Shown here: piece after piece, positions 13,901 through 25,300 of the stretch
How positions within the stretch are numbered: the first letter of the stretch is position 1
How the letters are laid out: every line of letters starts with the position of its first letter
Assembly: GCA_022266195.1 (NCBI GenBank)
Contig: WHVY01000003.1
Span: 7,192,001 to 7,256,000 of the forward strand
Direction: 5' to 3'
DNA: 64,000 nt
Source of the DNA: Tetranychus cinnabarinus
Taxonomy: Eukaryota; Arthropoda; Arachnida; Trombidiformes; Tetranychidae
The notes under the pieces: generated by a model
The model's database searches: none
Told to the model about the DNA's origin: nothing
The model's input: only the letters and a program-made list of their open reading frames with translations
Position numbers and translations under genes: made by a program

Positions 13901-16900
13901 TGAGATTACCAATGAAAAGAAATCTTGTGAACAGGTAAGACGTGATCTTGGATATCAGTGTACCCGTCAAACTATTTACAATGCCGCTAGAAGAGCTGAA
14001 AATATCGAGTTTAGGAAACCTAACTGTAAGCCACCATTGACTGCTGAACATAAAGCCGCTCGAATTGCTTTTGCTGAAAAATACATTGACTTTGGTGATA
14101 AATGGTTGACAGTAATGTTCTCCGATGATAAAAGGTTTAATTTGGATGGACCTGATGGTTTTAAATCATATTGGAGGGACTTATCAAGGGAGAAAATGAC
14201 ATTTTCAAAGCGCCAATTTGGTGGTGGAGGAGTGATGATATGGGATGATATAACAAAAATAGTATGAGAATGCCATGAAACATGGATTCAATGACGTGGC
14301 CTTAATGCCATTTAACGCAGTGTATGTCAGAAATGGCCTACCCAGGATTTTATTCTCCTTTCTTTTGGTCTTCATCCTTTTACTGATGTGAATTTTTAAT
14401 TTTGTTGACAATTTAATTTAATTGGCAAAAATGCTTAAAGAAGATTTGATTGCTGTTGTAATTCAATTTAACGTATAAACATACCGGGCGTTTTTTTCAT
14501 TTTACGCCTTCATACGGCATAACTCATGAACGGTTAGTACTAAAGACCTCAGACTTGAACTTATGCAAATTAAACAACCATATGTTCCAACGCTTAAGGT
14601 TATTCAAGGTCAATTCTTCATTTGACCTCTAATTGACCTCCAACACTGGCATTGTTGGAGCCACGATTGCTCATTTCATGAAAAGATTGAATCAAATTTC
14701 GGGTGGGAAATTTTCCAATGATGGCTATCGACAACCTGATTGAGGTAAATTTAAAGGATTATTGAATGACAGACTACTAATGGTACGGCGACTAAAGGTA
14801 ATTGTCAAATTGGATCAAATCATCGGTTTAGCATATTTTTTCTCTCTGCTTAGAGCATCAGTGAAGCAATCTCATGAAAGAACTTATTCGCTCCTCGATT
14901 AACGCTTATCAATTCTGAACAGTTGAAAATTATCAATTTGTTGGTTATCAATATTCAAAATATGGTGACTATGAAAAAGAAAGCGCACTGGTTGTGGGAT
15001 GGATGGAAAGAAAAGTGCTATTCTGTCAATTTTTGGTGGGACTGAACGTGATTCAGGCCAAGCTTTTAAACAAAAAAACAAACCTGATTCAGAGATGCAG
15101 CCTTTAAAAAGTATTGCTAAAAAACTGGTGCAAAATCTCAACCTGGTCAAACTTTTACATTTCTAGTAACTATGACAAAAGTTTACTAAAGGGAGCTGTC
15201 ATGAAATGGACTTTAAAGACATTGATGTATTGAATTCTGCGAAACTCATCTCTAGCCAAATTTCCTATTTTCAAGCTTAAGTTTCTCGCGCAATTTAAGG
15301 CTCATATATGTGGTTATGAAGGTGAATGATTTCATAACCCCAAGATTGGCCGAATCACTGGACTTAGTCAGCCGGGCCAGGTTTTAATAAAAATGAATTA
15401 TCACTCCGTTCAAATCCGTCTGATGCAAGTTATGTTGAAATTATACTCACTGGTTATGGCCTGAGCCTACTTGAGGTATCGCACCTAAATTCACCTCGTT
15501 ATTTGACTTCTGACATTTGCAGCCAATTTTCTCAATTTTCGAAAATTTGTAGATCATTTCATTTTTTCATAACTCATGTTGCCAAAAGATATGCGTGTTA
15601 TATAATATTTGGTAACGAAGGGCTTGAGAGGGAATTTGAGCTTTCAAACTTATAGTCTTTTAATCTACTGAATCTTATCGGATCATAAAATTCTGCACTC
15701 ACAAAAAATATCTTGTAAATGTCAGTTAGATGTCAGATAACGAAATACGTGTATTTTACAAAGTTTAAAAATTTGATTCTGAACACAGAAAGCAATTTCA
15801 GTGCAAAATTCATACATTATAATTTATTCATTATATCACATTGAAAAATGAGCCAAGTACCACATAAACACAACATAACATTGTAATACTTCTGAGCATC
15901 AATCACATCATCATCATCAATGCGAGAGTTTTGATCAACATTGCCAACAGTAGATTCAACTTGAAGCTAATTTATTGGCATTGCAATTTTCCCAAATTTT
16001 GCAACTGAAAATCAAATCAAGTTTAAATAACTTGATAGTTGAAATGGGTAAAGTGAAACACCAATGCAATAAAAAATGAAAAAAAGTTGCTCAAAATTGA
16101 GGAACAAAAAGACTCGACTTTTAAATGAAGCAAAGACAATGAGAGTGATGAAAATGATGATCAAAGTGCTTTGTTCACTACCATCAACATCATCATTTTG
16201 TTCATAAATGTTGGTCCAAAGTTTATCACTGATACAGGAAGTTGAGTTGAGATGGGAAGCAAAAATGTGAAAAAGAACAAAAACTTTTTTTTCTCTTTTC
16301 TCTTCAATAAAAATGAAGATTAAACATAAATACAAACACAGACAATTTAACTTTTTCTTGTTACTTTCGTTGTTGTACTTTTTTCCGTTCTCTTTGCTTA
16401 TCCTCCAAAGGATTGAGTTTCGTTGAGCGTAATATGAGAAACGAGGTAAAAATTTGATTATCAAGCAACATGCAGTTTCATAAGGCAAATCCAGGATGAT
16501 AATGATGATGAAAAGAAGCAAAAAGAAAGGAATGAAATGATGAAAAAAAAAACTGATCAACACTGTTATTCAAGACACGTTTCCATCTCGAGACATTGAA
16601 TCGCTTTTTTTCCTTTCCTTTTTTTCCTCATCATCATCTTTACCAATTCATACCATTTTTGGCCTTATTTTTTGCACCATTTATATTGTTCTCAACATTC
16701 AATCCTTTTCTCACTCTTTCGACATTTTTCACTCCCAGTCTATATTTTATTGTTTGCTTTTTTGCTTGTTATCTTTAGCATTTTACGTACAACAGAAAAA
16801 TGGTTAAAATGCTGATAAAGAGAAAAGAAAATGAGACAAAAGTTATGAACATTGTTTGGAAGCGATAAAACGAGAAACTTGACTTGAATATTGTTTTTTG

Positions 16901-19095
16901 TTTGCGGTTCAACTGGACAATTTGAAAATGCTTCATTTGAATAGCATTCAGAAGGGGAAAATGTTTAAATGGATAAAAAGTAAAATATGAATCATTTTTT
17001 TTGCTCCATTATTGCTTTTACCTTTTCAATTCGTTTCATTTTTCACCATCAATCTGAGGTTAATAGTCATGGGTGGTCATGATTCATCATCTTGACAGGG
17101 CTATTCTCAATAATGCTTGGTTGGACATTGGATAGCCTTTTGCATTTCATTGCCATGTAATTTGTGGTTTTTCATGTTGCACTTTGACTCGCTCTTTTCA
17201 CTCCAAGATTTTATGCCCATCAAGTGCGTGAAGAGCGCAGTTAGTTCCTAAAAATAATTGATCTAATTATTTTTAACATTGTTGAAGCAAGGAAAAGAAA
17301 TGCTCAAATATTTTAATTTTTCATCGTTTTTCGTCCTTTTGCAGATTATGGACAGTTGGTTCAAGTGCCATTGAATCATTCGACCGGTAATGGATCATTT
17401 AGCGAATTTGAGTGGCGAGTGCCAGATTTGCTTGACATGATTTCAGAAGAAACCATCTTTGTTCGTTCTCCTCCATTTCACATATCTAAGCCTGGTTATC
17501 GAGTACAATTTTTACTCATATTGAACAATACTTATACCGACGGCAACTCATACTTGGGCCTGTTTTTCCGACTCATGACAAGTGAATATGACACTACTCT
17601 GGAATGGCCATATCAGCTACGAACAACATTGACCATGTTTGATTTGAAGAATGTTGAATCTTCATTTAAACATACAATAACTCCCAATGTTGACCCTTGC
17701 CGTTTGAGGTCAGTCTTTTTGCGTCCCTCTCAACAAGATGATTGGACGCCCATGCCAGATGGCTGTGGTAACCGTCGAGTAGTACCATTGCAAAAGCTAT
17801 TCACCGAGCCTGACCGCTACATGAGAAACGGAACTCTAGTTGTTCGAGGTTTATTCCAATTGGATGACAAAGGGTCAACCCACAAGGTTGCCTCAATTCA
17901 CATGAGGTACAACAACTTGGTTACCAAGCACGTCTGGCGTATAAACAATTTTACGACGGCTTTTGAAAAGGCCTTTTCGAACGGGTCAGTCAATGTACTT
18001 CAATCTGAACCCTTTTACACTCACCAAGGCGGTTATCTGGTTAAACTTTTCATGACACTCTTGCCAAAGGATCGGGCATTTGCCATTTCATTGGCACTCA
18101 TGCAAGGAGATTATGACAGGTAAAAGACTTCGTTTACTCAAATAGTCAAATCTTTTCACAACTTAAAGTCAAAGATTCATGAAAAGTATTACATTAAAAT
18201 TCAATCTAAATATCTCATGATTGATGACACCAGCAAATGATAATGTTTGTTTCTCTTGTCCAGATATCTTCAATGGCCTTTCCCGTATTCACTGGAAGTC
18301 TCGATTGTTGACCATTCCCCTGAATATTGGCGAAAAGATTATACAATACTATTGAGTCCATCATCAGCTGATTGTACTTCATCACCATTCTTTCAACCCT
18401 CAAATTATCTCGACTTTTGTTTCACAACAGTTCAATCATTTCATTTACTCAATTTAACCCATTATCGATTCATTGAGAATGGTTCACTTGATATTCAACT
18501 GACAACCAAATTTAATCACTTCTCAGGTCGTAAACAAGCCTCTCTTGGCCTCCATCAAGGTTCACTGGTTTCCGAGTTTACTTGGATGTTACCCAATATA
18601 AGGTATAAATTGGGTCGATTTGATTACATGGGACGAACCCTGAAAACCTTTACAAGTCCCGAGTTTTACACCAATGGCCAAGGCTACCTAATGCAAGTCT
18701 CTCTTCGGTTAAACTCAACCTCTCCTGGCAAGGGTTACATAGGCCTTGAACTGGCTTTGATTGAAGGTGAATACGATAGTCTGCTTCAGTGGCCCTTCAA
18801 CCAAACCTTTCAGTTGATGTTGATTAACCAACAGCACGAGTATGCCAACAATGAAGGACTCATAAACTACAACAGAACCGAGATAATCTCTTTTGCTCGT
18901 GAAGATGACATGATGGTAACCATTAAACCATCAGAACTTAAATCGCACGAGTGCACTATTGCAAGCTTTGTAAAGCCTCTCGAGAGGAATCAGCCGTGTG
19001 GTAAAAAGCGACTAATTGACTTCAGTCGAATCAACCGATCAGATGATCCAATCAAGTTTGGCAACATGTTAATCAAGGCTAGAATTTTTCTATAA
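10584..19095 (+). CDS. Secreted triple-MATH (TRAF-C-like) domain protein, three exons
   Basis: Joined exons 10584-10926, 17345-18119 and 18264-19095 give 1950 nt, about 649 residues. The order is signal peptide (about 1-31), Ser/Thr-rich acidic linker (about 32-130), then MATH domains at about 135-287, 308-456 and 475-649. Each MATH domain carries the TRAF-type signature in the form EYD..L.WP[FY], then a C...C segment with F..P and GC-like residues, then a closing strand of the L.V+..F type. The third domain is complete and the protein ends with it. About twelve N-X-S/T sequons across exons 2 and 3 and paired cysteines in each domain fit an extracellular protein. No membrane helix follows, so it is probably secreted. 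MATH domains are peptide-binding folds known from cytoplasmic TRAFs and from extracellular meprins; the partner here is unknown. No RING, protease or BTB domain is present. Intron 1 is 6.4 kb and carries a transposon; intron 2 is 144 bp. Confidence 0.85.
13321..14324 (+). mobile_element. Internally deleted Tc1/mariner transposon
   Basis: Inverted repeats lie at 13326-13348 and 14297-14319 (TGCGTTAAATGGGATTAAGG... on the left; one mismatch in 23 against the reversed right copy), each bounded by TA three bases further out. A second, diverged copy in direct orientation (CAAATGGGATTGAGGCCA) occurs inside the left arm at about 13513-13530. This is an IR/DR arrangement like that of Tc3 and Sleeping Beauty relatives. 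The right inner repeat and the 3' half of the transposase are missing, so the element is a deletion derivative. It sits in MATH intron 1 in the same orientation as the gene. Confidence 0.85.
13689..14267 (+). pseudogene. Tc1/mariner transposase, N-terminal half only
   Basis: The frame from the ATG at 13689 gives 192 residues. It begins with a helix-turn-helix of the Tc3/HTH_38 type (IAAKLNRSKTAINNYL), followed by a GRPR-like RSGPK segment, a second HTH-like region around CEQVRRDLGYQCTRQTIYNA, and the first catalytic block FSDDKRFNLDGPDG. It reaches GGGGVMIWDDI, then stops after TKIV. The second and third acidic catalytic residues of the DDE/DDD domain are absent; family members are usually about 340 residues. 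It cannot be an active transposase, though its DNA-binding half is uninterrupted. Confidence 0.88.
14486..14645 (+). repeat. Dispersed repeat with AGGTCA pairs, copy A
   Basis: It shares TTTACGCC, a GGTTAGTACTAAAGACCTCAGA-like core, then TTCAAGGTCA and TTGACCTCTAATTGACCTC with copies near 25.5-26.2 kb. The first half carries AAGGT(T/C)ATTCAAGGTCA and the second carries TGACCT twice in the opposite direction, so the two halves could pair. No coding capacity. Confidence 0.65.
17345..18119 (+). CDS. MATH gene exon 2: first MATH domain and start of the second
   Basis: The acceptor is TTTTGCAG|AT, phase 1; the split codon is G|AT (Asp). The donor is ACAG|GTAAAA, phase 2. The exon encodes MATH1 (with SEYDTTLEWPY and the C...GC segment) and the front of MATH2 up to GDYDR, interrupting the QWPF motif exactly at the intron. 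Six N-glycosylation sequons (NHS, NGS, NNT, NGT, NFT, NGS) are present. Confidence 0.9.
18264..19095 (+). CDS. MATH gene exon 3: rest of the second and all of the third MATH domain
   Basis: The acceptor TTGTCCAG|A completes an Arg codon and restores DRYLQWPF, which mirrors GEYDSLLQWPF in the third domain; this confirms the junction. Six more sequons (NLT, NGS, NST, NQT, NRT, NRS) occur. The stop TAA at 19093-19095 follows directly on the last beta strand (MLIKARIFL), so no C-terminal anchor is encoded. Confidence 0.9.
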
Positions 19096-19220
19096 AATTT
19101 CTGTAAAACCATTCAATTTCAATAACTCAAAAGTCAACAAAAAATGTTTCCAGCTCCTGAATTTTTGTACTATTCAATTTGTATTAACAGTTTTGACATT
19201 TTCTTGACCATTAATTTATT

Positions 19221-19226
19221 AATAAA
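19221..19226 (+). terminator. Polyadenylation signal AATAAA for the MATH gene
   Basis: AATAAA lies about 125 nt after the stop codon, followed by T/GT-rich sequence (ATTGACATTCATGTTGAC). A second AATAAA at 19527-19532 could serve a longer 3' end. Confidence 0.55.
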
Positions 19227-22200
19227 AAAATATTGACATTCATGTTGACAGAGAAACGAAATTATTTTTGTATTTTCCGAAACAATGAATTTCCATTTAA
19301 TTGCCAAATTGCTTTACAAAAAGGTCAATGTTTCGAGTTAACAGAAATGCAAGACAAAATATTAACTAAAGCATAAATGACAAGTTTCGGTTAATTTTTG
19401 ATGTTTACTGTTTGATATTTTCCATTCTTGTGTCATCCATCAGTTTAATTGTATTATGAGAAGTTAATTGTTGTAAATAGTGAAATTAATGTAGTTTGCA
19501 ATGAATGAAAAACAATGGAAAGGTTAAATAAAGTCTAACTGTTGCTGTCAACTTTGAGGTTACTTGAGCAACCTTAATTAATATTATTGTTGATGGTGAA
19601 AGAAAGAACGGAAAAAATGTTGAATTAACTTTTCATTCAACTGTATCTAAAAATGATTGGCAGCTTGAAATGTTTTACATACAGTTACAGAAGTTGATTA
19701 GAGTTGCCCTGTGCCAATCATTAATGCATCACTCGAATCAAATTGCTATTAAAAAACAATCTCTCGGATTACTAGAGCCGAATATTACTCTCCCGTCAAA
19801 TTTTCACTATGACCTTCAATTGACCTGTAAACTTCGTAGAAAGCCTTCCCGAAAATGACCTTGAATATCATATATAAAAAGGTCCAGTATTCATGTTGAA
19901 CCCACTTTCGGTGAAGGTTTAACAACGTTCTCAAAATACCAATGTGCCAGCGTGCCGAACATGAAAATTTTTCACGTAAAAATTTGCAAAATCGTCCTTT
20001 TCTTATCAAACCAAAAGGTTTAACCATTACATTTCCTCTCTGGTTGAATCCTTTTTTTGGCCAATTCTTTCCAACTGTTCATCATTTTCTTCATTGAGTG
20101 TCTTGTGCAAAGTTAATAAATCATAACTACAAGAAAGATTGCAAAGTAAGAAATAAAAGTGAAACAATCAAAACACCCAAACAAGAGTCAACATTTCTAA
20201 CCATCATTATTCATCTACAATTGTTGCAATAAATTCATCAGCTAACCAGCCAACAATAGCCATTGTACAGTAAAATGATGAAAAAAAGAAGTAAACAAAA
20301 ATTTCTACAAAAATGAAGCACAAAATTTTTTCTTTCAACTTTGCAGTTTTTGCCTTAAAAGGCAAAAATATCGAGACAAAATTTTCATGTTAAATTGAAC
20401 AATTGCAGAAATGAAATGAAAAAAAAGATTAAACTGAACAAAATATCAATAATAAAATATTGCATCTTTATGCAAAGCAAGCCAAAGCTGTTTTACAAGT
20501 CAACGTTTCCAGAGAGGAAATGATTTGATTGAATCAAACTCAAATTGAAAGTTAATTTCAATGTTTGCTCGATTCACTTTATTGTCAAATTCAACTTTAA
20601 ATAGGGTTAACCGTTACCTTATCCATCTCTATAAATTCAGCTAATACTCTAAACCAGACAGATAACATCTCATATAAAAGCTTAAGAGGATTTTTTCTTC
20701 TCTTCATTTTCTTTCCTTTCTTGCCTTTCTCTGCGTCTCTTTTACCATCGTCTTATCTTCTAATAAGCTGAACAAACGTAATCTCTCGTATGTTAAGGTA
20801 AGAAACGAAATTCAATTGATTTAACCCTATTTCCCTGAAGATGTCTGTGGTCATCAAGTAGCCCTGTCAAACCAGCAAACTTTCATTCTTACTCTTTTCC
20901 TTTTCCTTCCCTGTTCCATCTTATTATCTTTTCAAAAAGTAAAGGCAAGACTGATAGAGATGTTTAGTTGGACAGATGAATGAAAACTTTTATTCCAACA
21001 TGTTCTCATGTCATCAGAAAATCTCAAACTTTTCAATCTCATGATGATGCCAATAATGGAATAAAAATATTTGAATTTGCCAAAAAAGAAAAAATTATTC
21101 CATAACAAAAAAAGGATTTTCAAATTCCATCACAACCTGTCCAAGTTGCTCAACTTTTGCTCATCAAAACTGATTGACCAAAGTTTTAAATTTTCCTTCA
21201 ACTGTTAATCTGTTGAATTTGAAAATGTAAAAGTCAAAGTTGGAAATTGCCTGAAAAAATTGAAAAATTTCATGAGTCAAACACTGGGAGTGAATATTAT
21301 CATTATCACGGAAATGGGTTTGACAAAAAAGAGCAACTTTTCTCAATCATAATTCGACTCGATCAAAGATGAATCTTGAATTTTATTGAACACTGTTATA
21401 CTTTTGTTCACTGGCAAAATTACATGTTACATGAATGCTGCAACAATAATGATAGAGTTAAAACACAAAACTGTAAATTTCATTCCTAAATGACAATGTT
21501 GCAAAATCGCAAAACTCATTTTCGATAAAGAAAAACTCGAATCTTGAAGAGAAAAATTCGAAAAATTTGCTTCCAATTGCATGCTAAACCATGTTTGATT
21601 CATGCTGCAAATGACCTTTTTTTAGGTTGCAAATAAAGTCAACTAAACAAGTGAAATCGGTAAAGTTACGAGTCAAATTATTGGAATATAAAAAAATGGT
21701 AAATTTGCTTTTCTCTCCAACTTTTTGTGTTCCATTGATGTAGAGTCATCAACTTGTTTGGTACAAGTTGGGAGGTAAAAAGGTTTGCTCATGACCGTGC
21801 TCATGAACATGGTAAATGTTAACAATAAAAGTGAGAAACAGTGAGATTCCATGATGAGTGAAAGAGTCAACACATTTTTTTCTTCTCTCTCTTTTCTCTG
21901 TTCGTCGATGAAACAATATTTGAATGGTAACCAAGTTGTTACTCTTTTCTGTCCACTTCTTTTTGTTCCGTATTCATCATTTTTTCATTCATTGTTCAAC
22001 ACCATGAATGGGTAAAGAACACCTTTTTCGTATCAACATTGACTTTTTCACCTTGAAACAATTTTCTCGCCATTTTCACTACAAACAAAATTCCAATTTC
22101 GAAATGATAAAAGTTGCTTAAAATGCCGATTATTGGCTGTTTAACTTGAGTTTAAGTGTTGACCAATTGGAACAGTGTTTCAGTGTTTACTGTTTTGACA

Positions 22201-22232
22201 CTGCTTAACTGCCTAGTGCAACCTCAAAGGGA
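19227..22232. other. Intergenic gap between the MATH and Dscam-like genes
   Basis: No gene is supported. Around 19785-19860 there is a patch with TGACCTTCAATTGACCT and TGACCTTGAAT, related to the AGGTCA-pair repeat. The rest is AT-rich with no coding-like frame. The promoter of the Dscam-like gene should lie in the last few hundred bases if the signal-peptide exon at 22233 is its first coding exon. Confidence 0.5.
22180..22185 (+). promoter_or_regulatory. Possible initiator ahead of the signal-peptide exon
   Basis: TCAGTG, about 50 nt before the ATG at 22233, matches the arthropod initiator and resembles the string ahead of the MATH gene (TCAGTGTTAC at 10455). No TATA box is evident. Chance occurrence is quite possible. 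Confidence 0.22.
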
Positions 22233-22317
22233 ATGCTCAAAATCGTTGCCATTTCGTGCTTATTTGTTCTCTACCATGCAAACTGTCAGAGTAAATATTC
22301 ATCATTACCATTATCAG
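22233..22317 (+). CDS. sDscam: Dscam-like gene exon 1: signal peptide
   Basis: The ATG at 22233 reads MLKIVAISCLFVLYHANC, then QSKYSSLPLS, and ends on a strong phase-1 donor, TCAG|GTAAGA. It is a textbook secretory leader: short basic start, hydrophobic core, small residues near the cleavage site. Phase 1 matches both the linker exon (giving Asp) and the first Ig exon (giving Gly). It is the only leader-plus-donor of this kind I found between the MATH gene and the Ig exons on this strand. It could instead belong to a separate small secreted gene. Confidence 0.6.
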
Positions 22318-25300
22318 GTAAGACAATCAATATTCGTTAGAAGCAAACTGTTCATCAACACTGATTTTTCGCCTTTTAAATTATCTTTTTCCTCCTCATC
22401 GACCAACAATTTTTTTCTCCTTTTAACCCATTATCATAATCATTTTCAATTAGAGGTTGAATAAAATGTTTCAAAAGCACTTTTGTTCAGACGAAAAAGG
22501 TAATTGCTTTTATAATGATTTCCATTGAAATGAACTCATCAATTATCAGAACAAAATGATCAATCACTTTATTGAAATTTTCATTTTTCACTCTCATTAG
22601 AATTGGAAAAAGAACGAAATTCCTTTTTTTCCCTCCCAGTCTTTTAAGTAACATCTTTTATAAAACTAAATTTCGTTGGACTTGAAATTTGAGAGAAAAA
22701 TATTTCTGTCAAAACAAATAAACTTTGTAACGTTAAGTGTGAATATTGGCTCTGACAGAAGGAAAGAATAGACAGAAAATAGTTTTGAAAATAAAGTCCA
22801 AGATTGTTGAAAGAAAAGTTAAATAAATAAAAAAAGTGAAGATCAAAGATTCGATAGGAAACTGATATGAGAAAAAGAGTTTGGAAAGAATCAGAATATT
22901 GAATGAAAGCATGAACCCAAATGTTCATCAGGGAGTGAAAAATATTGTTATGTAAAGAAGAAAGAAAAGAATCTGAAAATGAAACGAAAACCAAGTAAAA
23001 AGTTCTTGCTTTCCAAAAGTCAAAAATCGAAGTGAAAAAGTTGAAAAAAAATGATTTTCTTCGAGACTTTTAATGGTTGGAAAATGTTGGCCAAAATGAA
23101 GTGATGAAACAAAAATCAACTTTTAAATTCATTTGTTGGTTGAATTGATTGTCGATAAAAAACAAGTGTTTCATGAGTTGATTGAAAAGTGAATGATGAA
23201 GCTGACAAATGGTAAAGAGTAAAGTTGTAGGAGGATGACATGGAGGAGGTGGAATTGGGAATGTGATAATAGAACAAGAATAAAGTGTTGAATTTGTTAT
23301 ACAGTCGAGTGAATTGTTGAAACAGTAAAGAGAAGAGAAAAGTGTTTGGAAAGCAATTTTGGACTGGACTTTGTTTTTAACTCGAAAAATGAGATTATTT
23401 TTGTTGAAACATTTCAAAGTTATAAATATAAATTGGATTTCATTTATTATTAGTATCATTATGATGAGCATCATTGTGTAAAGTGAGAAGCAAAACGTGA
23501 AGCAAAAGAAGGCGAAAAGATAGCATTTCATTTTATCATCATTTCCATGCAATTTATCCTTTACTTTGATTTAAAGCCAAACTTGGTCAACTTTGTTTCA
23601 TAATCTTGTTTCACCAAAGTTCAACAGAAAAAGAATGTTTTAAACTTTTTGTTTTTTCTTCCTTTCTCTCTCTCTCATAATCATAATCATGATCATGGCT
23701 ATCATTTTGCTCTTCTTTTATTCATCATTTCCCTTTCAATTTCATTTGTGGAAATAATTTCAACCACTTGAGCCAAATTTTTTCCAATCAATTCCAATAA
23801 AGAGAAAATTTTTTATTCCAATTTACAATTCAATTGTTGTCGAGTCCGCAGGCCTTCTCTACACTTGGTTGACAGTTTTTTTCTCATCTTTTTTTTCTTC
23901 TTCTCTCAACTTGCTATCTCAATTCCAGTTCAATTGGGATCAAATTTCGACTTTTTTTAACAACATTCTTCAATTTATCTTTTTCTCCTTTCAACCTCTT
24001 CATGTCAATTCAATTGAATTCATGGTTAACCTCTGGTCAACTGGAAATGCCAAGCACACAATCAGTTATTCCAATTGGTTGTCAATTCGAGAATTTGATG
24101 AAACAATTATTGTCAAAATTGACTCGATTCCTTTTCCTTCCACCTTTCATTGAGAATTTTTGTTTAAAAAAAATTTAAACTCGAATGTCATGAAAAGTTG
24201 AATCTCAAAATGATTGATTGCATGATTATCGCCATTCCAATGAGAAGCAGCAAAAAGTGTCAATTATTTAGCCAATTGTTTATTCATTTAATCTTTTTTT
24301 TCTCTCAAAGCTTTTCTCCTTTTCATCTCATTTATTCATCGCAACATTTACTCTTCACAAACATGATATTGAAGACACAATGAATCGCCAAGGTTCGTTC
24401 ATACTTTTCATCATTTCAGATTCACTTTTGGGAAAAGACAGGATGGAAAAATGTTTAGAGAAGAGGCAACAAAAAAAGAGAATAGAAAAAAAGACGCAAA
24501 AAATTCATCTTGTGATTTTCATCTGCATAATAATATTGATTGAAACTTTTCACCTCACTTTGAACAACATTTTTGTTGAGGATAAAAAATACGGAATTGC
24601 AAAACTTGCATAATTTATCTTTATCATGATACATTACACTTCAATAGTTGTTGCTGTTAAACCGTTTTTTTCTTCGTCTTTTTCTCGCTGTTTTCTTGAA
24701 GATGCCTTTTGTCTTCATCAGTCTATTTTTTTCACTCGCTTCTTACCTCTTCATTTTTCTTTTACCTTTTTTTGCTCCTTTTTTCAATAGGTAAACCTGT
24801 CAATGACTGACATGACAATAAACAACTAAATTGTTAGCAGGTAAAAACAGGAAACAGAATGAAACAGTCTTTGAATCAAGCAAAGATAACATTTCATTCC
24901 GTTTTAGCTCATGAAATTCCCAGCAAGATTGATAGGCATTATGATCGTCAAAAATCTCGATCAGTGTGTCAAGCCCTTTTTATCGACAAAATTTATTAAC
25001 CCATAAGGTTCTCAAAAACTTCAAAAGTTCAATTCGAGTAAAATTGGTATTGAAATGAAATTCTCTATTTGAAGTTGTGGGAATTTTATTGTTTCAATGA
25101 AAAAGTGAATAGTGTTTTCAGCAGACAAACTGAAGATGTTGAGATCAGATCAGATCACAAGATCATTCATTAAGCACTCGGTTTCTGACCTCTAATTCAA
25201 TTTGAAAAGCTTTGACTTTATTAAGTCAAACGATCAATCGTCAAAATCGTTTGACCGTTAATGAATTTATTTATAAAGTTTTATTTTCATGAGTTTTCGT

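Larger units (their letters stand above)
10927..17344 (+). other. MATH gene intron 1 (6.4 kb)
   Basis: A GT...AG intron ending in TTTTGCAG. It holds a decayed Tc1/mariner element (13321-14324), a copy of a dispersed repeat (about 14486-14645) and further repeat-like, less AT-rich sequence to about 15600. A long minus-strand frame at 16012-16563 is low-complexity Phe/Leu/Ile-rich sequence and is not called. Confidence 0.65.

Noticed and set aside
14899..15150. 83-residue minus-strand frame within the MATH intron
   Set aside because: Lies in repeat-like sequence; the plus-strand reading is broken by stops, and no family match is recognisable in either direction.
16012..16563. 183-residue minus-strand frame
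   Set aside because: Composition is dominated by Phe, Leu, Ile and Asn with no domain pattern; long frames like this arise on the complement of AT-rich A/G runs.
22156..22464. 102-residue frame overlapping the leader exon
   Set aside because: It starts at GTG and has no coding pattern; the overlapping frame from the ATG at 22233 gives the clear signal peptide and a proper donor.
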